From Bacteroidota bacterium (GTDB lineage Bacteria > Bacteroidota > Bacteroidia > Chitinophagales > Chitinophagaceae), in NCBI GenBank assembly GCA_018267915.1, contig JAFDXN010000014.1, positions 62,001-126,000 of the forward strand: a stretch of 64,000 nucleotides of DNA. The letters run 5' to 3'. A program made the position numbers and the translations under genes. Positions 53,776 to 62,144 of the stretch are shown piece after piece. Each line of letters opens with the position of its first letter. Position 1 is the first letter of the stretch. The notes below the pieces were generated by a model. The model was not told the DNA's origin and made no database searches. It saw nothing but the letters and a program-made list of their open reading frames with translations.

Positions 53776-54513
53776 CTATAATGTTCTAATTATTTCCTCC
53801 AAGGATAAATAGTATTCCGAATTAACTTTTCGAAGTGGAACCTTGAAATTCGCTGGCCTGAAATCAAAATCTCCATTCGGACTACAAAAGCAATGATTTA
53901 AAGTAACTTTAAAATCAAGATTATAGCTTGTATTTACGTAGTCAATAAAAAAATTATCAGAAAGAATACTCACTAAATCTATCAGTGATTTCTTATTAAC
54001 CTGCTTATTTTTTGTGGAGTAGGCTGTCCATACAATTTTATCGGTTATGCAGGAAAGGGGAATGTTTGAAAAAATAAAGCCAAATGCTATATCGGTTGTT
54101 TCACGCGAAATAAACCTTTCAGAGAGTGCATCCTTCAACTTGTAAATCAAAGCTTCTTCCTTTATCCATTTAAAAGTGCGTTTGCTAACAGCAAGTTTAG
54201 GTGCGTCGAACACTCGCAACCAGTGATATAGTTCATTAATGATTTCGAGGTCTCTATCAAAGATCACATCTTGGTACTTTTCCTTTAATGATATATATTC
54301 TTGAAGTTTCGCCTCTATTCTTTTGGTTAGATCATTCAAGAATATCTTCCTTTCAATTTTGTCTTTTATCAACCCAATTGCGGCATTAATCATTTCCTTC
54401 GAATGCGAAGAACTGTCACGATGCTGTAAATAATGGGAAGCCGCAAGATTACCAGGGTGCCTGATAAATAATTTCTCAAATGTATCTTCAGAAAAACGCA
54501 GTACATCCGCCAT
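53776..54513 (-). CDS. Hypothetical element protein
   Basis: The 245-residue soluble protein is helical and charged (KIERKIFLNDLTKRIEAKLQEY, IFDRDLEIINELYHWLRVF). I recognise no family. It lies 14 bp downstream of the integrase on the same strand and upstream of the HTH gene, as accessory genes of Bacteroidota integrative elements often do. A 17-bp palindrome (53897-53913) of the element family lies inside its coding sequence. Confidence 0.6.
   Translation of the reverse strand: MADVLRFSEDTFEKLFIRHPGNLAASHYLQHRDSSSHSKEMINAAIGLIKDKIERKIFLNDLTKRIEAKLQEYISLKEKYQDVIFDRDLEIINELYHWLRVFDAPKLAVSKRTFKWIKEEALIYKLKDALSERFISRETTDIAFGFIFSNIPLSCITDKIVWTAYSTKNKQVNKKSLIDLVSILSDNFFIDYVNTSYNLDFKVTLNHCFCSPNGDFDFRPANFKVPLRKVNSEYYLSLEEIIRTL
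53897..53913. promoter_or_regulatory. 17-bp palindrome inside a coding sequence
   Basis: TTTAAAGTAACTTTAAA is a perfect copy of the element palindrome, within the coding part of the hypothetical gene. Its conservation despite coding constraint suggests a selected or mobile motif. Confidence 0.6.
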
Positions 54514-54527
54514 TGAAAATATTTTAA

Positions 54528-55604
54528 CTACGTTAAGCTTACTGTGGGTAAATTATCAATTGCTTTCTCTTTCAAAGCTTGCACCACATGCGTATATCGT
54601 TGCGTATACTTCAAGCTAGTATGCCCCAACAAACTGCTTGCTGTATTCACGTCAGCCCCAAAGAAAATAATATTGGTGGCAAACGAATGCCTGGCACAAT
54701 GCCACGTAATCTTTTTACTTATTTCGGCCTTTTTAACCCAATGCCTCAAATCTTTGAGGCAGGCAGTATGGGAGGGCAAAACAAATACGGCTTCTTTCGG
54801 CTCCCCACTTTTGCCTAAAATGCTAATCGCAGTATCATGTAGTCCCACGCTAACCTTATGCCCTGTTTTTGATTGCACCATTGATAGTTGCTTATTCTTT
54901 AAATCAATGTGCCCCCACTTTAAGGCAACAACGTCGCAGAACCTCAATCCGGTAAAACAAGAAAAAATGAATGCACGCTTAACCTCATTATTGGTGATCG
55001 GTGTTGCGGCTAAATTTCCTATTTCCTCAATCGTAAGAATATCCTTCTTAACACCCTCTACCCGCTTCACTGTTATATTTGCAGCTGGATTAATATTTAT
55101 TACCTTATCTCGTGTTGCCTGTATTAATACTTTTTTAAATTTACTAAAGTAGTTTGCTGGACTTTCACCATTAAGTTCGTGTAATAGGTAATCTTTAAAA
55201 TCGATTACAAAGCTTTCCGTAACTTGATTAATTGTAAGTCCTTTTACATTCATTTCTTTAAGAAAATCTTTGAATTTTGATTGAGTGCTAACAATAACAC
55301 GCTTATCCTTCTTTTTATAGTTATCAATAAACGTTTGGAAATACTCCAAAAAATCAACCCTACCCTTAAACTTATTAACAATTTGAAAATCTGAACTTTC
55401 AAGTTCTTGCGCTCGACGGTTTCTTATACTTTCGGCAATCTCTATATTCTCTTTGTTCTTTTGCCTGTCAACCGGAGACGATGGCTTTAAAATAAGCTTC
55501 AAATGCTTTAAAAATTCATAATACCTTTTGCCATTGTGATAGATGTCTAAATATAGCGTAGTGGTACTATCAGAGTTTTTGCGCTTTCTAAGTTTCACAC
55601 TCAT
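54528..55604 (-). CDS. Tyrosine recombinase (phage-type integrase) of the element
   Basis: The 358-residue protein has the Bacteroidota integrase order: N-terminal arm-binding domain (SVKLRKRKNSDSTTTLYLDIYHNGKRY), SAM-like core-binding domain (about 105-200), and catalytic domain with Arg in FTGLRFCDVVALKW, HCARHSFATN (His-x-x-Arg), LLGHTSLKYTQRYTHV (His and Tyr nucleophile). All catalytic residues are present. It lies 184 bp inside the right attachment core, as integrases usually do, and would catalyse integration and excision at tRNA-Glu. Confidence 0.92.
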   Translation of the reverse strand: MSVKLRKRKNSDSTTTLYLDIYHNGKRYYEFLKHLKLILKPSSPVDRQKNKENIEIAESIRNRRAQELESSDFQIVNKFKGRVDFLEYFQTFIDNYKKKDKRVIVSTQSKFKDFLKEMNVKGLTINQVTESFVIDFKDYLLHELNGESPANYFSKFKKVLIQATRDKVININPAANITVKRVEGVKKDILTIEEIGNLAATPITNNEVKRAFIFSCFTGLRFCDVVALKWGHIDLKNKQLSMVQSKTGHKVSVGLHDTAISILGKSGEPKEAVFVLPSHTACLKDLRHWVKKAEISKKITWHCARHSFATNIIFFGADVNTASSLLGHTSLKYTQRYTHVVQALKEKAIDNLPTVSLT

Positions 55605-55665
55605 TTTCTATTAGTTTCCTTTGGTTGGATAATGTTCTACAAAGGTATTAATTCCCTTGATATTA

Positions 55666-55687
55666 AGTAACAATAGGGTAACAAAAA
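55666..55687. promoter_or_regulatory. Putative integrase arm-binding site, right
   Basis: AGTAACAATAGGGTAACAAA starts a 22-bp match to 39115-39136, 101 bp inside the right core and in the same orientation. A partial AGTAAC copy follows at 55694. Confidence 0.5.
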
Positions 55688-55787
55688 GTAGGAAAGTAAC
55701 AGAAATTAAAAAAGTACTAAAGGAAATAAAATGAGTAAAATCAATACTTTTAGGCTAATCAACACCCCTTAAAATAGTTGGTTGTGT

Positions 55788-55828
55788 TCCCGTACGTGCT
55801 ACAAAAGTCCTGCAGAAATGCGGGACTT
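55788..55828 (+). repeat. Right attachment repeat with copied tRNA terminator hairpin
   Basis: 41 bp (TCCCGTACGTGCTACAAAAG to the GGGACTT end) are identical to 38378-38418: the final 14 bases of the tRNA plus its terminator hairpin. It lacks the T run. It marks the right junction of the element. Confidence 0.88.
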
Positions 55829-55841
55829 GTATTTCTTACCG

Positions 55842-55949
55842 TTACCTGTGATGCAACTGCGTATTCTTTCTCTTCTTATACCGGAAAAAGATCAGGTAAA
55901 AGATAAACACGATCGCTAAAAATCCGACTACAAACATCATAAAGAACAT
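55842..55949 (-). CDS. Small membrane protein, 35 residues
   Basis: An ATG at 55947-55949 opens a 35-codon frame with one strong hydrophobic helix (MFFMMFVVGFLAIVFIFYLIF) beginning in the first residues and a very basic tail (FRYKKRKNTQLHHR). This matches the positive-inside rule and the common form of bacterial small membrane proteins. It lies just outside the right attachment repeat, so it belongs to the chromosome. The size and composition make it plausible, but there is no homology evidence. Confidence 0.45.
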   Translation of the reverse strand: MFFMMFVVGFLAIVFIFYLIFFRYKKRKNTQLHHR

Positions 55950-56018
55950 AACTCAAAATTTTCCTTTTAAGGTGTAAGGATGATGCCAACAGCCTTAGTA
56001 AAATTCTTAAGATTGCTC

Positions 56019-56049
56019 TTGTACAGTAGCGAAGGGCACGTTATACTTG
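56019..56049 (+). promoter_or_regulatory. Sigma-ABfr-like promoter for a small lipoprotein gene
   Basis: TTG at 56019-56021 and TATACTTG at 56042-56049 (one mismatch to TAnnTTTG) are 20 nt apart, 16 bp before the ATG. Confidence 0.45.
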
Positions 56050-56065
56050 CAAAAAACGATCTACA

Positions 56066-56299
56066 ATGAAAAAACTATTACTTTCTATCTGTATGTGCGC
56101 CCTGGTGATAGGTGGCACATCTTGCAAAAAGAGCTGGACCTGCGTTTGCACAAAGAGCTATGATAATAACGGTGTAATAGAAACGGAAACGGAGTCCACG
56201 CCAATGACGGGATACAAAAAGAGCATGGTACAGGAAACCTGTGACGCTATGGAACGTACTTATTCTTCGCCGATCGTAGCGACATGCGACATAAAATAA
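56066..56299 (+). CDS. Small lipoprotein
   Basis: The 77-residue product has a signal peptide and lipobox (LVIGGTSC, Cys at 20). The short mature domain has three further Cys (CVC, ETC, ATC in the order WTCVCTKSY, ETCDAM, ATCDIK), suggesting disulphides. I know no family. It has a promoter-like sequence upstream and a terminator downstream, so it is a single-gene unit. Confidence 0.6.
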   Translation: MKKLLLSICMCALVIGGTSCKKSWTCVCTKSYDNNGVIETETESTPMTGYKKSMVQETCDAMERTYSSPIVATCDIK

Positions 56300-56322
56300 G
56301 AAAATTCTATGCTGCAAAAGAA

Positions 56323-56350
56323 AGCCCGCTGTCCTGCGGGCTCTTTTGTT
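56323..56350 (+). terminator. Rho-independent terminator after small lipoprotein
   Basis: AGCCCGC and GCGGGCT pair around a TGTCCT loop, followed by a T-rich stretch. Confidence 0.8.
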
Positions 56351-56402
56351 ATAAAGGTTTTGATGCGTTTTATTTAATAAATTACGGAGCAATAGATACA
56401 GC

Positions 56403-57620
56403 ATGAAGAAAAACTACTTTATAAGCCTCGTGGCATCGATAGGGCTGCTTATCGGCAGCAGTGCAAAAAGCCAGATAGCCTACTGGACGCAACAGTATAA
56501 CCAATTGCCGATTCTCTATGACGTGACAGGGATCATCGGCTACGGGCCAAATATGGTACTGGGCGGCACACCATACTACACACATACGGTGAGCACAGCT
56601 TTCGACCCATCGACGAGCGGGCATAGGGTATATCGATTTGTAAAAGTGAATTCATTGCTGTTTGGCGTAGGTGATTCTGCCATATTAAAAAGCCATGATG
56701 ACGGCGTGACCTGGGACACGACTACAATGAGCCAGCCATGGTACGCCGTTAGCTCAGCGGCAAGATTGTCGTATGAGGGAAGCAGGCTGTATGTATGGGA
56801 CCCGAGTAATACTAATTTCGGCAATGTGCTGCAGACAACCGATACCGGTAACACCTGGACCTCTACAGGTTACCAGCAGCCGGACGGGAATGCTTTCCTG
56901 GTCTTTAACGGCGTGGCATATGCGAGCTCGCTGACGGGTCTGCAGTACAGCACTGACAATGGACAGAACTGGCAGTATGTGACAACGATAGGAACTGTGG
57001 TGAACGACATTAAGGTGTTCAACGACACAGTGTATGTGGCCACTAACCTGGGCGTATATAAGGGCACGGGTGATCCGGCTCACTGGATCGGTACAATTAC
57101 GAAAAATACCCTGTGCCTGTGCAATACCGGGACATCGATGCTGTGCGGCACGCAGCAGGATGGCGTGTGGCAGTCAGATGCAAGCGGTACCGCCTGGTTC
57201 TCCAAAAGCGATGACCTGCCCTATACCGGCAGCGGTATGTTGAAGCCTGTTACAGAGCTGAGCTACAATGATTTTTATGTAATGGCCAATGTGCGGTTTG
57301 ACACGACGGGTGTGGTGCATTATCTATACACCATGCCGATAGCTGCGCTGAGTGTACCGATGGCCGGTGCCGCGCTGGACGAAATGCAGGTTTATCCTAA
57401 CCCGGCCAAAGACGTATTGTATATCAACACAGGAAGAACCATAACGAATATGACCGTTGTATTGATGGACCTGAACGGACGTGTGGTTGCTCAGCAATCG
57501 TATAACAATGTGAATACGATGCAATTGCTTTTACCGAATTTAGCTACCGGATTTTATGTGCTGAATGTGAGTGACGGGAACAGCAGTGTGTCTAAAAAAA
57601 TAGAGATCACAAAACCATAA
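56403..57620 (+). CDS. Exported beta-propeller protein with T9SS type A sorting domain
   Basis: The 405-residue protein has a signal peptide (LVASIGLLIGSSAKSQ), repeated propeller strands with DNGxxW-type turns (YSTDNGQNWQYV, TTDTGNTWTSTG, KSHDDGVTWDTT) as in BNR/YCF48-type propellers, and a T9SS type A sorting domain (VYPNPAKDVLYIN, LATGFYVLNVSDG, KIEITKP). It is presumably secreted or surface-bound. Ligand unknown. Six bp separate it from the VOC gene, so they may form an operon with the GNAT gene. Confidence 0.78.
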   Translation: MKKNYFISLVASIGLLIGSSAKSQIAYWTQQYNQLPILYDVTGIIGYGPNMVLGGTPYYTHTVSTAFDPSTSGHRVYRFVKVNSLLFGVGDSAILKSHDDGVTWDTTTMSQPWYAVSSAARLSYEGSRLYVWDPSNTNFGNVLQTTDTGNTWTSTGYQQPDGNAFLVFNGVAYASSLTGLQYSTDNGQNWQYVTTIGTVVNDIKVFNDTVYVATNLGVYKGTGDPAHWIGTITKNTLCLCNTGTSMLCGTQQDGVWQSDASGTAWFSKSDDLPYTGSGMLKPVTELSYNDFYVMANVRFDTTGVVHYLYTMPIAALSVPMAGAALDEMQVYPNPAKDVLYINTGRTITNMTVVLMDLNGRVVAQQSYNNVNTMQLLLPNLATGFYVLNVSDGNSSVSKKIEITKP

Positions 57621-57625
57621 ATAGT

Positions 57626-57994
57626 ATGAAAAAAGTAACCGGCATAGGCGGTGTGTTCATTAAATCGGCCGACCCCGCCAAACAACGCGAATGGTATAAC
57701 AAACACCTTGGTATCAACTCCAGTGAATACGGCGCCACATTTGAGTGGATCGACAAAGAAAGTAACGAACCAGGCATGACAGTGCTGAACTTTTTTAAAG
57801 ACAGCACGAAGTATTTTGACCCCAGCACTAAGGAATGCATGTTCAACTACCGGGTGGAGAACCTGGAAGAACTAATGGAATCTTTGAAGCAGGAAGGCGT
57901 GCAGATTGTGGGCGGACCTGAAAATACAGACTACGGCAAGTTTGGCTGGATACTGGACCCGGAAGGAAACAAAATAGAACTCTGGCAGCCGTAA
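57626..57994 (+). CDS. VOC (glyoxalase/bleomycin resistance) family protein
   Basis: The 122-residue protein has the VOC beta-alpha-beta-beta-beta pattern: GIGGVFIKSADPAKQREWYNKHLG at the start and the late GWILDPEGNKIELWQP signature with its metal-binding Glu. VOC proteins are metal-dependent enzymes or binding proteins for many small molecules; the substrate is unknown. It is 5 bp downstream of the T9SS gene and 5 bp upstream of the GNAT gene, all on the same strand, suggesting cotranscription. Confidence 0.85.
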   Translation: MKKVTGIGGVFIKSADPAKQREWYNKHLGINSSEYGATFEWIDKESNEPGMTVLNFFKDSTKYFDPSTKECMFNYRVENLEELMESLKQEGVQIVGGPENTDYGKFGWILDPEGNKIELWQP

Positions 57995-57999
57995 AAATA

Positions 58000-58596
58000 G
58001 TGGGTAAGGTGGCCATGGATAGCGGTATTGCAGGCGAAATGACCTTTGAACCAGTTACGAAAAAGAACTGGGGAAAATTTGTCCAGCTGTTCGGCGAGAA
58101 AGGTGCTTGCGGCAACTGCTGGTGCATGTACTTCAGACTGAAGAAGAGCGAATTTGAAGAAGGCAAACGCGATGAAGGCAACAAACAAGCGATGAAGGAC
58201 CTGGTGTCGGATGGAATGCCTGTTGGCATCATTGGTTTGTACGACGGTGAACCGATAGCCTGGTGTGCATTTGCGCCACGCACTGATTTCCTGAAGCTAC
58301 AAAACTCACGCGTGCATAAGCCTATCGACGATGAACCTGTTTGGTCAATACCCTGTTTTTTCATAGCAAAGGGATACAGAAGAATGGGCGTTTCAGTTGC
58401 GATGCTAAAGGGTGTGATAGACTACGCGAGGAAGAAAAAGATCAAGATCATCGAGGCCTACCCTACCATACCTACGCAGGATAAATTGCCGGATGCTTTT
58501 GCGTGGATAGGGCTATATAAGTCTTTCCAGCGCGCCGGGTTTAAGATCGTTGACAAGACGTCAAAGCACAGACCTATGGTGCGCTACTATCTATAG
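58000..58596 (+). CDS. GNAT family N-acetyltransferase
   Basis: The 198-residue protein has the GNAT core: FFIAKGYRRMGVSVAMLKGVIDYA (acetyl-CoA loop region R/QxxGxG/A-like), a late YKSFQRAGFKIV strand. It also has an N-terminal NCWCMYF Cys segment, as in the family of GNAT proteins annotated as 'GCN5-related' with a zinc-like N-terminus. GTG 58000 is taken as start; ATG 58015 is an equally good alternative. Substrate is unknown. It is downstream of the VOC gene by 5 bp. Confidence 0.72.
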   Translation: MGKVAMDSGIAGEMTFEPVTKKNWGKFVQLFGEKGACGNCWCMYFRLKKSEFEEGKRDEGNKQAMKDLVSDGMPVGIIGLYDGEPIAWCAFAPRTDFLKLQNSRVHKPIDDEPVWSIPCFFIAKGYRRMGVSVAMLKGVIDYARKKKIKIIEAYPTIPTQDKLPDAFAWIGLYKSFQRAGFKIVDKTSKHRPMVRYYL

Positions 58597-58738
58597 ATTT
58601 AGTTATAGCTTTGTTAGGGTTTAGGAGAAAAACTATGATTACCGATTATTATTCCGTACTTTGTTGTCATTATACTCCCACCCATATAGGAAAAAATTCC
58701 TAATTTCACCGATATCATTAACAGTTAAAAAATAGTTT

Positions 58739-59908
58739 GTGACGACAATTGCGAGAAAGAATTATGTGAAATTCGCCCCGAAAGGTGAAGACAGCTTTTA
58801 TGATACTGTAAAAGACCGTGTGGACCATTACCTGCATAGCAAAGGCATTGCAGAGCATGGTAACACGCTTATGTACATCAAGACGGCGGGGATGCTGGCT
58901 CTTTACTTCATACCTTACCTGCTGATAGTAACCGGGCTGGCATCCGTAAGCGGCTGGTTGTTCATGGCCCTGTGGCTCACTATGGGACTTGGCATCGTGG
59001 GAATTGGCACCGGCGTTATGCATGATTCCAACCATGGCGCGTACTCAAGCAATAAGCGGTTCAACACGCTGATGGGCGACGTACTGAACCTGCTGGGCGG
59101 CTACTCGCTCAACTGGAGGATACAACACAATATACTCCACCACACCTACACAAACGTGCAGGGCCTCGATGAAGACATAGACGCAGGCATATTGATACGT
59201 ATGTCGCCGCAAAAAGAATACAAACGTTTCCACCGCTTTCAGCATATTTATGCATGGTTCGTCTATACGCTCATGAACTTGTTTTGGGTAACGGTGAAAG
59301 ACTATCGTCAACTGCTGCGCTATGATAAACAAGGCCTGCTGCGCAACCAGAAAACGACACTGAGAAAATCAGTGATCGAACTGAGCATCTATAAAGGGAT
59401 CTATATAGCCTACGTGCTGGTACTGCCAATCATTTTCTCGGGCATGGCCTGGTATATGGTTGTAGCGGGTTTTGTAGCTATGCATATGGTAGCGGGTTTT
59501 TCACTGGCTTGCATCTTTCAGCCGGCACACGTGATGGAGACATCGGACTATGCCGAGCCGGACGACAAACGTAAAATGGAAAATGCATGGGCTGTGCACC
59601 AGGTAATGAACACAACGGATTTTGCACCGAAGAGCAAAGTTACATCATGGTTTATGGGCGGACTTAACTACCAGATAGAACACCACCTGTTCCCGCACAT
59701 TTGCCATATACACTATCCCAAAATCGCACCGATCGTGCGTGAAACTGCGCTGGAATATGGCATACCTTATAATGTAGTACCTACATTTTTAGGTGCATTG
59801 GTAGCGCATGGAAAGATGCTTAAGGTATTGGGCAAAGGTCCGGTGCCGGCTCCTCTGGCTCATCTTAAAGCTGTTCCCGTTCCGGTGATGGCGGAAAGAA
59901 AATATTAA
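58739..59908 (+). CDS. Membrane fatty acid desaturase (acyl-CoA/acyl-lipid desaturase)
   Basis: The 389-residue integral membrane protein has the three His boxes of front-end-type fatty acid desaturases: HDSNHGA (about 95), HNILHHTYTN (about 130) and QIEHHLFP (about 310). It has two pairs of membrane helices (about 48-87 and 215-255). It would introduce a double bond into acyl chains using a di-iron centre, oxygen and electrons. The start is GTG 58739; a promoter-like TAGCTTTG lies about 125 bp upstream. It is followed by a strong terminator. Confidence 0.9.
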   Translation: MTTIARKNYVKFAPKGEDSFYDTVKDRVDHYLHSKGIAEHGNTLMYIKTAGMLALYFIPYLLIVTGLASVSGWLFMALWLTMGLGIVGIGTGVMHDSNHGAYSSNKRFNTLMGDVLNLLGGYSLNWRIQHNILHHTYTNVQGLDEDIDAGILIRMSPQKEYKRFHRFQHIYAWFVYTLMNLFWVTVKDYRQLLRYDKQGLLRNQKTTLRKSVIELSIYKGIYIAYVLVLPIIFSGMAWYMVVAGFVAMHMVAGFSLACIFQPAHVMETSDYAEPDDKRKMENAWAVHQVMNTTDFAPKSKVTSWFMGGLNYQIEHHLFPHICHIHYPKIAPIVRETALEYGIPYNVVPTFLGALVAHGKMLKVLGKGPVPAPLAHLKAVPVPVMAERKY

Positions 59909-59934
59909 ACGCAGTCAGATCAGATAAATTATTA

Positions 59935-59957
59935 GCGGCCCACAGGCCGCTTTTTTG
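59935..59957. terminator. Terminator between desaturase and egtD
   Basis: GCGGCC and GGCCGC pair around CACA, followed by six T. It separates two convergent transcripts. Confidence 0.8.
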
Positions 59958-59960
59958 TTA

Positions 59961-60902
59961 TCAGACACACTCCCAGACGGCATCGAGGAACCAATGCCGG
60001 CTGTCGTACAGGTGACTAATAGGCTTAAAGCCACAGTTTGCCGCAATGTCATTTGTTTGCTCTACCGTGTATTTTTGTGAGATCTCTGTATGGATGGGTT
60101 CGCCCTCTTTAAAGTCGAAACACTCTGTATCGCCCACACACACCCGCTGTTCAGCCAAGCTAACAAGATAACTTTTACATGCACCAGTGCCCGGATCGTA
60201 AACAGGATAGTGTTCAAACTTTTCCAGGTCGAAGTCCGCCCCGAGTTCATCGTTAATGCGGCGGAGGAGGTTCAGGTTGAAGCGCTTTGTTATGCCGCCT
60301 TTGTCGTTATAAGCAGCTAAGATAGTGCGAGGGTCCTTCTTCAGGTCGAAGCCTATCAGGGCGAGATCGCCAGTGTTTAAATGACTACGCAATTCCTTGC
60401 AAAAGCCATCTACTCCATCAGCAGGAATATTGCCGATATTGGAGCCAAGGAAAAGCACGATCTTCGGCCGGGAGGAGTCTCTTTTCTGCCGCTCCAGCAT
60501 TTCAAAGTATTCGCCATTGAGGCCTTTGACCTTCAAACCCGGAAGCTGCAAAGGTAATTTTGTCTCGAGGTAATTGATGACGTTGGATGATATATCTATT
60601 GGGTAATAAGTGAAGGTTGCGTTTTCGGCTAACAGGCGCCTGAGCAGGTGAATAGATTTGGTCGCATCGCCAGCACCCAATTCCACCAACTCAAAGTCGT
60701 TGTAGTGACTGCGCAGCAGCGAACTCAGGGCGCCCGTCTGCTGTGAGAATATCTCCATCTCACAGCGGGTAGGGTAATACTCAGGACACTCCATGATATC
60801 CTGGAAAAGCTTATCGCCAACGGCATCGTAAAAGTATTTCGACTCCAGGTATTTTGAACGGGAGCTTAATCCCCTGACAATATCCTCGTAGAATTTATTC
60901 AT
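59961..60902 (-). CDS. egtD: L-histidine N-alpha-methyltransferase EgtD
   Basis: The 313-residue protein belongs to the EgtD family of SAM-dependent methyltransferases that make hercynine from histidine. Visible motifs are FYDAVGDKLFQDIMECPEYYPTR near the N-terminus, the SAM loop ELGAGDATKSIHLL, IVLFLGSNIGNI and GDLALIGFDLKKDP. Length is standard (about 320). It is 9 bp downstream of egtB in the same direction, so the two form the ergothioneine operon. Confidence 0.93.
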   Translation of the reverse strand: MNKFYEDIVRGLSSRSKYLESKYFYDAVGDKLFQDIMECPEYYPTRCEMEIFSQQTGALSSLLRSHYNDFELVELGAGDATKSIHLLRRLLAENATFTYYPIDISSNVINYLETKLPLQLPGLKVKGLNGEYFEMLERQKRDSSRPKIVLFLGSNIGNIPADGVDGFCKELRSHLNTGDLALIGFDLKKDPRTILAAYNDKGGITKRFNLNLLRRINDELGADFDLEKFEHYPVYDPGTGACKSYLVSLAEQRVCVGDTECFDFKEGEPIHTEISQKYTVEQTNDIAANCGFKPISHLYDSRHWFLDAVWECV

Positions 60903-60911
60903 GGTGCAGTT

Positions 60912-62057
60912 TTATTTCGCCAGCCTGATGCCGGTATATTGCCAGCGAAGCTGTGGGTGAAAAAAGTTCCTGTATGTATTGCGACTATGGCCGGGAGGCG
61001 TAACAACCGAAGAGCCGCGCAATACCATCTGGTTGATCATAAACTTGCCATTGTACTCTCCTATAGCTCCCTCTGCCTTCACAAATCCGGGATAAGGCAG
61101 GTAGGCGCTATCGGTCCACTCCCAACGTTTGCCCCACTCAAATTTATCCGACGCCGCTTCCCATTCAAATTCCGTTGGCAGGCGCATTCCCCTCCATGCC
61201 GCGTATGCTGCGGCCTCATAAAAACTGACGTGACACAAAGCAGCATCCGGATCAACGGGCTGCAAGCCCTGTGTAGTGTAATGATGCCAGGCACCGTCTA
61301 TCAAATGCCAGTACATAGGCGATTGAACACAATTGTTCTTTACCCATTCCCAGCCTTCGGAATGCCAATGGCGAAAATCGGAATACCCGCCTGCCTGCAT
61401 AAACTCAAGGAATTCCGCATTGGTGACGAGCGACCCCGATATACTATAGTCCTGCAAATACACTTTGTGGCGGCCTAGTTCATTGTCGAAACAAAAACCG
61501 TTCCCAGTATGGCCGATCTCGTATATGCCGGCAGGCATGTCAACAAATCCGCTTCGGCCTGCGCCACCAGCATCCAGGGGCTTCGAATCATAGGCCGGTA
61601 ATAGCGGATTATTACCCAAAATGAATTTGATATCTGTACATAGCAGTTCCTGGTGCTGCTCTTCATGGTTAAGCCCCAACACAAGGAGATCGTATAGCTC
61701 TTTCGGGAGTTCACCTGAAAGCAAGGAATTCATTGCATCATCAACATGCTTACGGTAACAGTATACATCCGCTACGCCGGGGCGGCTTAGATTGCCACGG
61801 TCCGTACGCACCACGCGCGCCCCAACAGTTTCATAATAGCTATTGAATACAAAATTGTAGTTCGGGTCGAACTCGTTGTAGTCTTTCTGGTTTGGTTTGA
61901 GTATAAATGTTTCGAAGAACCAGGTGGTATGGCCCAGGTGCCACTTAGGAGGGCTCACATCCACCACGGGCTGCACCACATAGTCTTCCGTCTGCAGGGG
62001 TTTGCAGATGTCTTCCGTCCTTTGCCTTACTTCCTTATATTTTTCTAATAAACCCAT
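60912..62057 (-). CDS. egtB: Ergothioneine biosynthesis protein EgtB (sulfoxide synthase)
   Basis: The 381-residue enzyme has a DinB-like iron-binding part with HLGHTTWFFETFI (His) and NHEEQHQELL (two His), the three-His facial iron site. A formylglycine-generating-enzyme-type domain follows (GIYEIGHTGNGFCFDNE, WEWTDSAYLPYPGF, and RGSSVVTPPGHSRNTYRNFF at the end). It joins hercynine to cysteine or glutamylcysteine as the sulfoxide. Together with EgtD, it is the core of ergothioneine synthesis; the third enzyme (EgtE-type lyase) is not in the window. The start at 62057 is well supported. Confidence 0.92.
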   Translation of the reverse strand: MGLLEKYKEVRQRTEDICKPLQTEDYVVQPVVDVSPPKWHLGHTTWFFETFILKPNQKDYNEFDPNYNFVFNSYYETVGARVVRTDRGNLSRPGVADVYCYRKHVDDAMNSLLSGELPKELYDLLVLGLNHEEQHQELLCTDIKFILGNNPLLPAYDSKPLDAGGAGRSGFVDMPAGIYEIGHTGNGFCFDNELGRHKVYLQDYSISGSLVTNAEFLEFMQAGGYSDFRHWHSEGWEWVKNNCVQSPMYWHLIDGAWHHYTTQGLQPVDPDAALCHVSFYEAAAYAAWRGMRLPTEFEWEAASDKFEWGKRWEWTDSAYLPYPGFVKAEGAIGEYNGKFMINQMVLRGSSVVTPPGHSRNTYRNFFHPQLRWQYTGIRLAK

Positions 62058-62144
62058 AGTTATTGCAGTACAGCGCTTAATAGCTTTAAAGATATTAGTG
62101 TCTTATCCCATTGCCGATATTTTGTACCTATAGGACATTACCAT

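Larger units (their letters stand above)
39042..55803. mobile_element. 16.8-kb integrative element in tRNA-Glu
   Basis: The element is bounded by 16-bp cores TCCCGTACGTGCTACA at 39042-39057 and 55788-55803. It has a tyrosine integrase at its right end, an excisionase-like HTH protein, a replication-initiator-like protein, and putative integrase arm sites near both ends. Base composition is clearly more AT-rich than the flanks. Cargo is a ROCO-nuclease-like protein, a SHOCT protein, and the CHAT-CHASE2 operon. No mobilisation, conjugation or virion genes are present, so it would depend on helpers. A third tRNA copy (38360-38393 is the intact gene) means 38392-39041, with the toxin-antitoxin pair, may be a separate earlier insertion. 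Confidence 0.82.
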
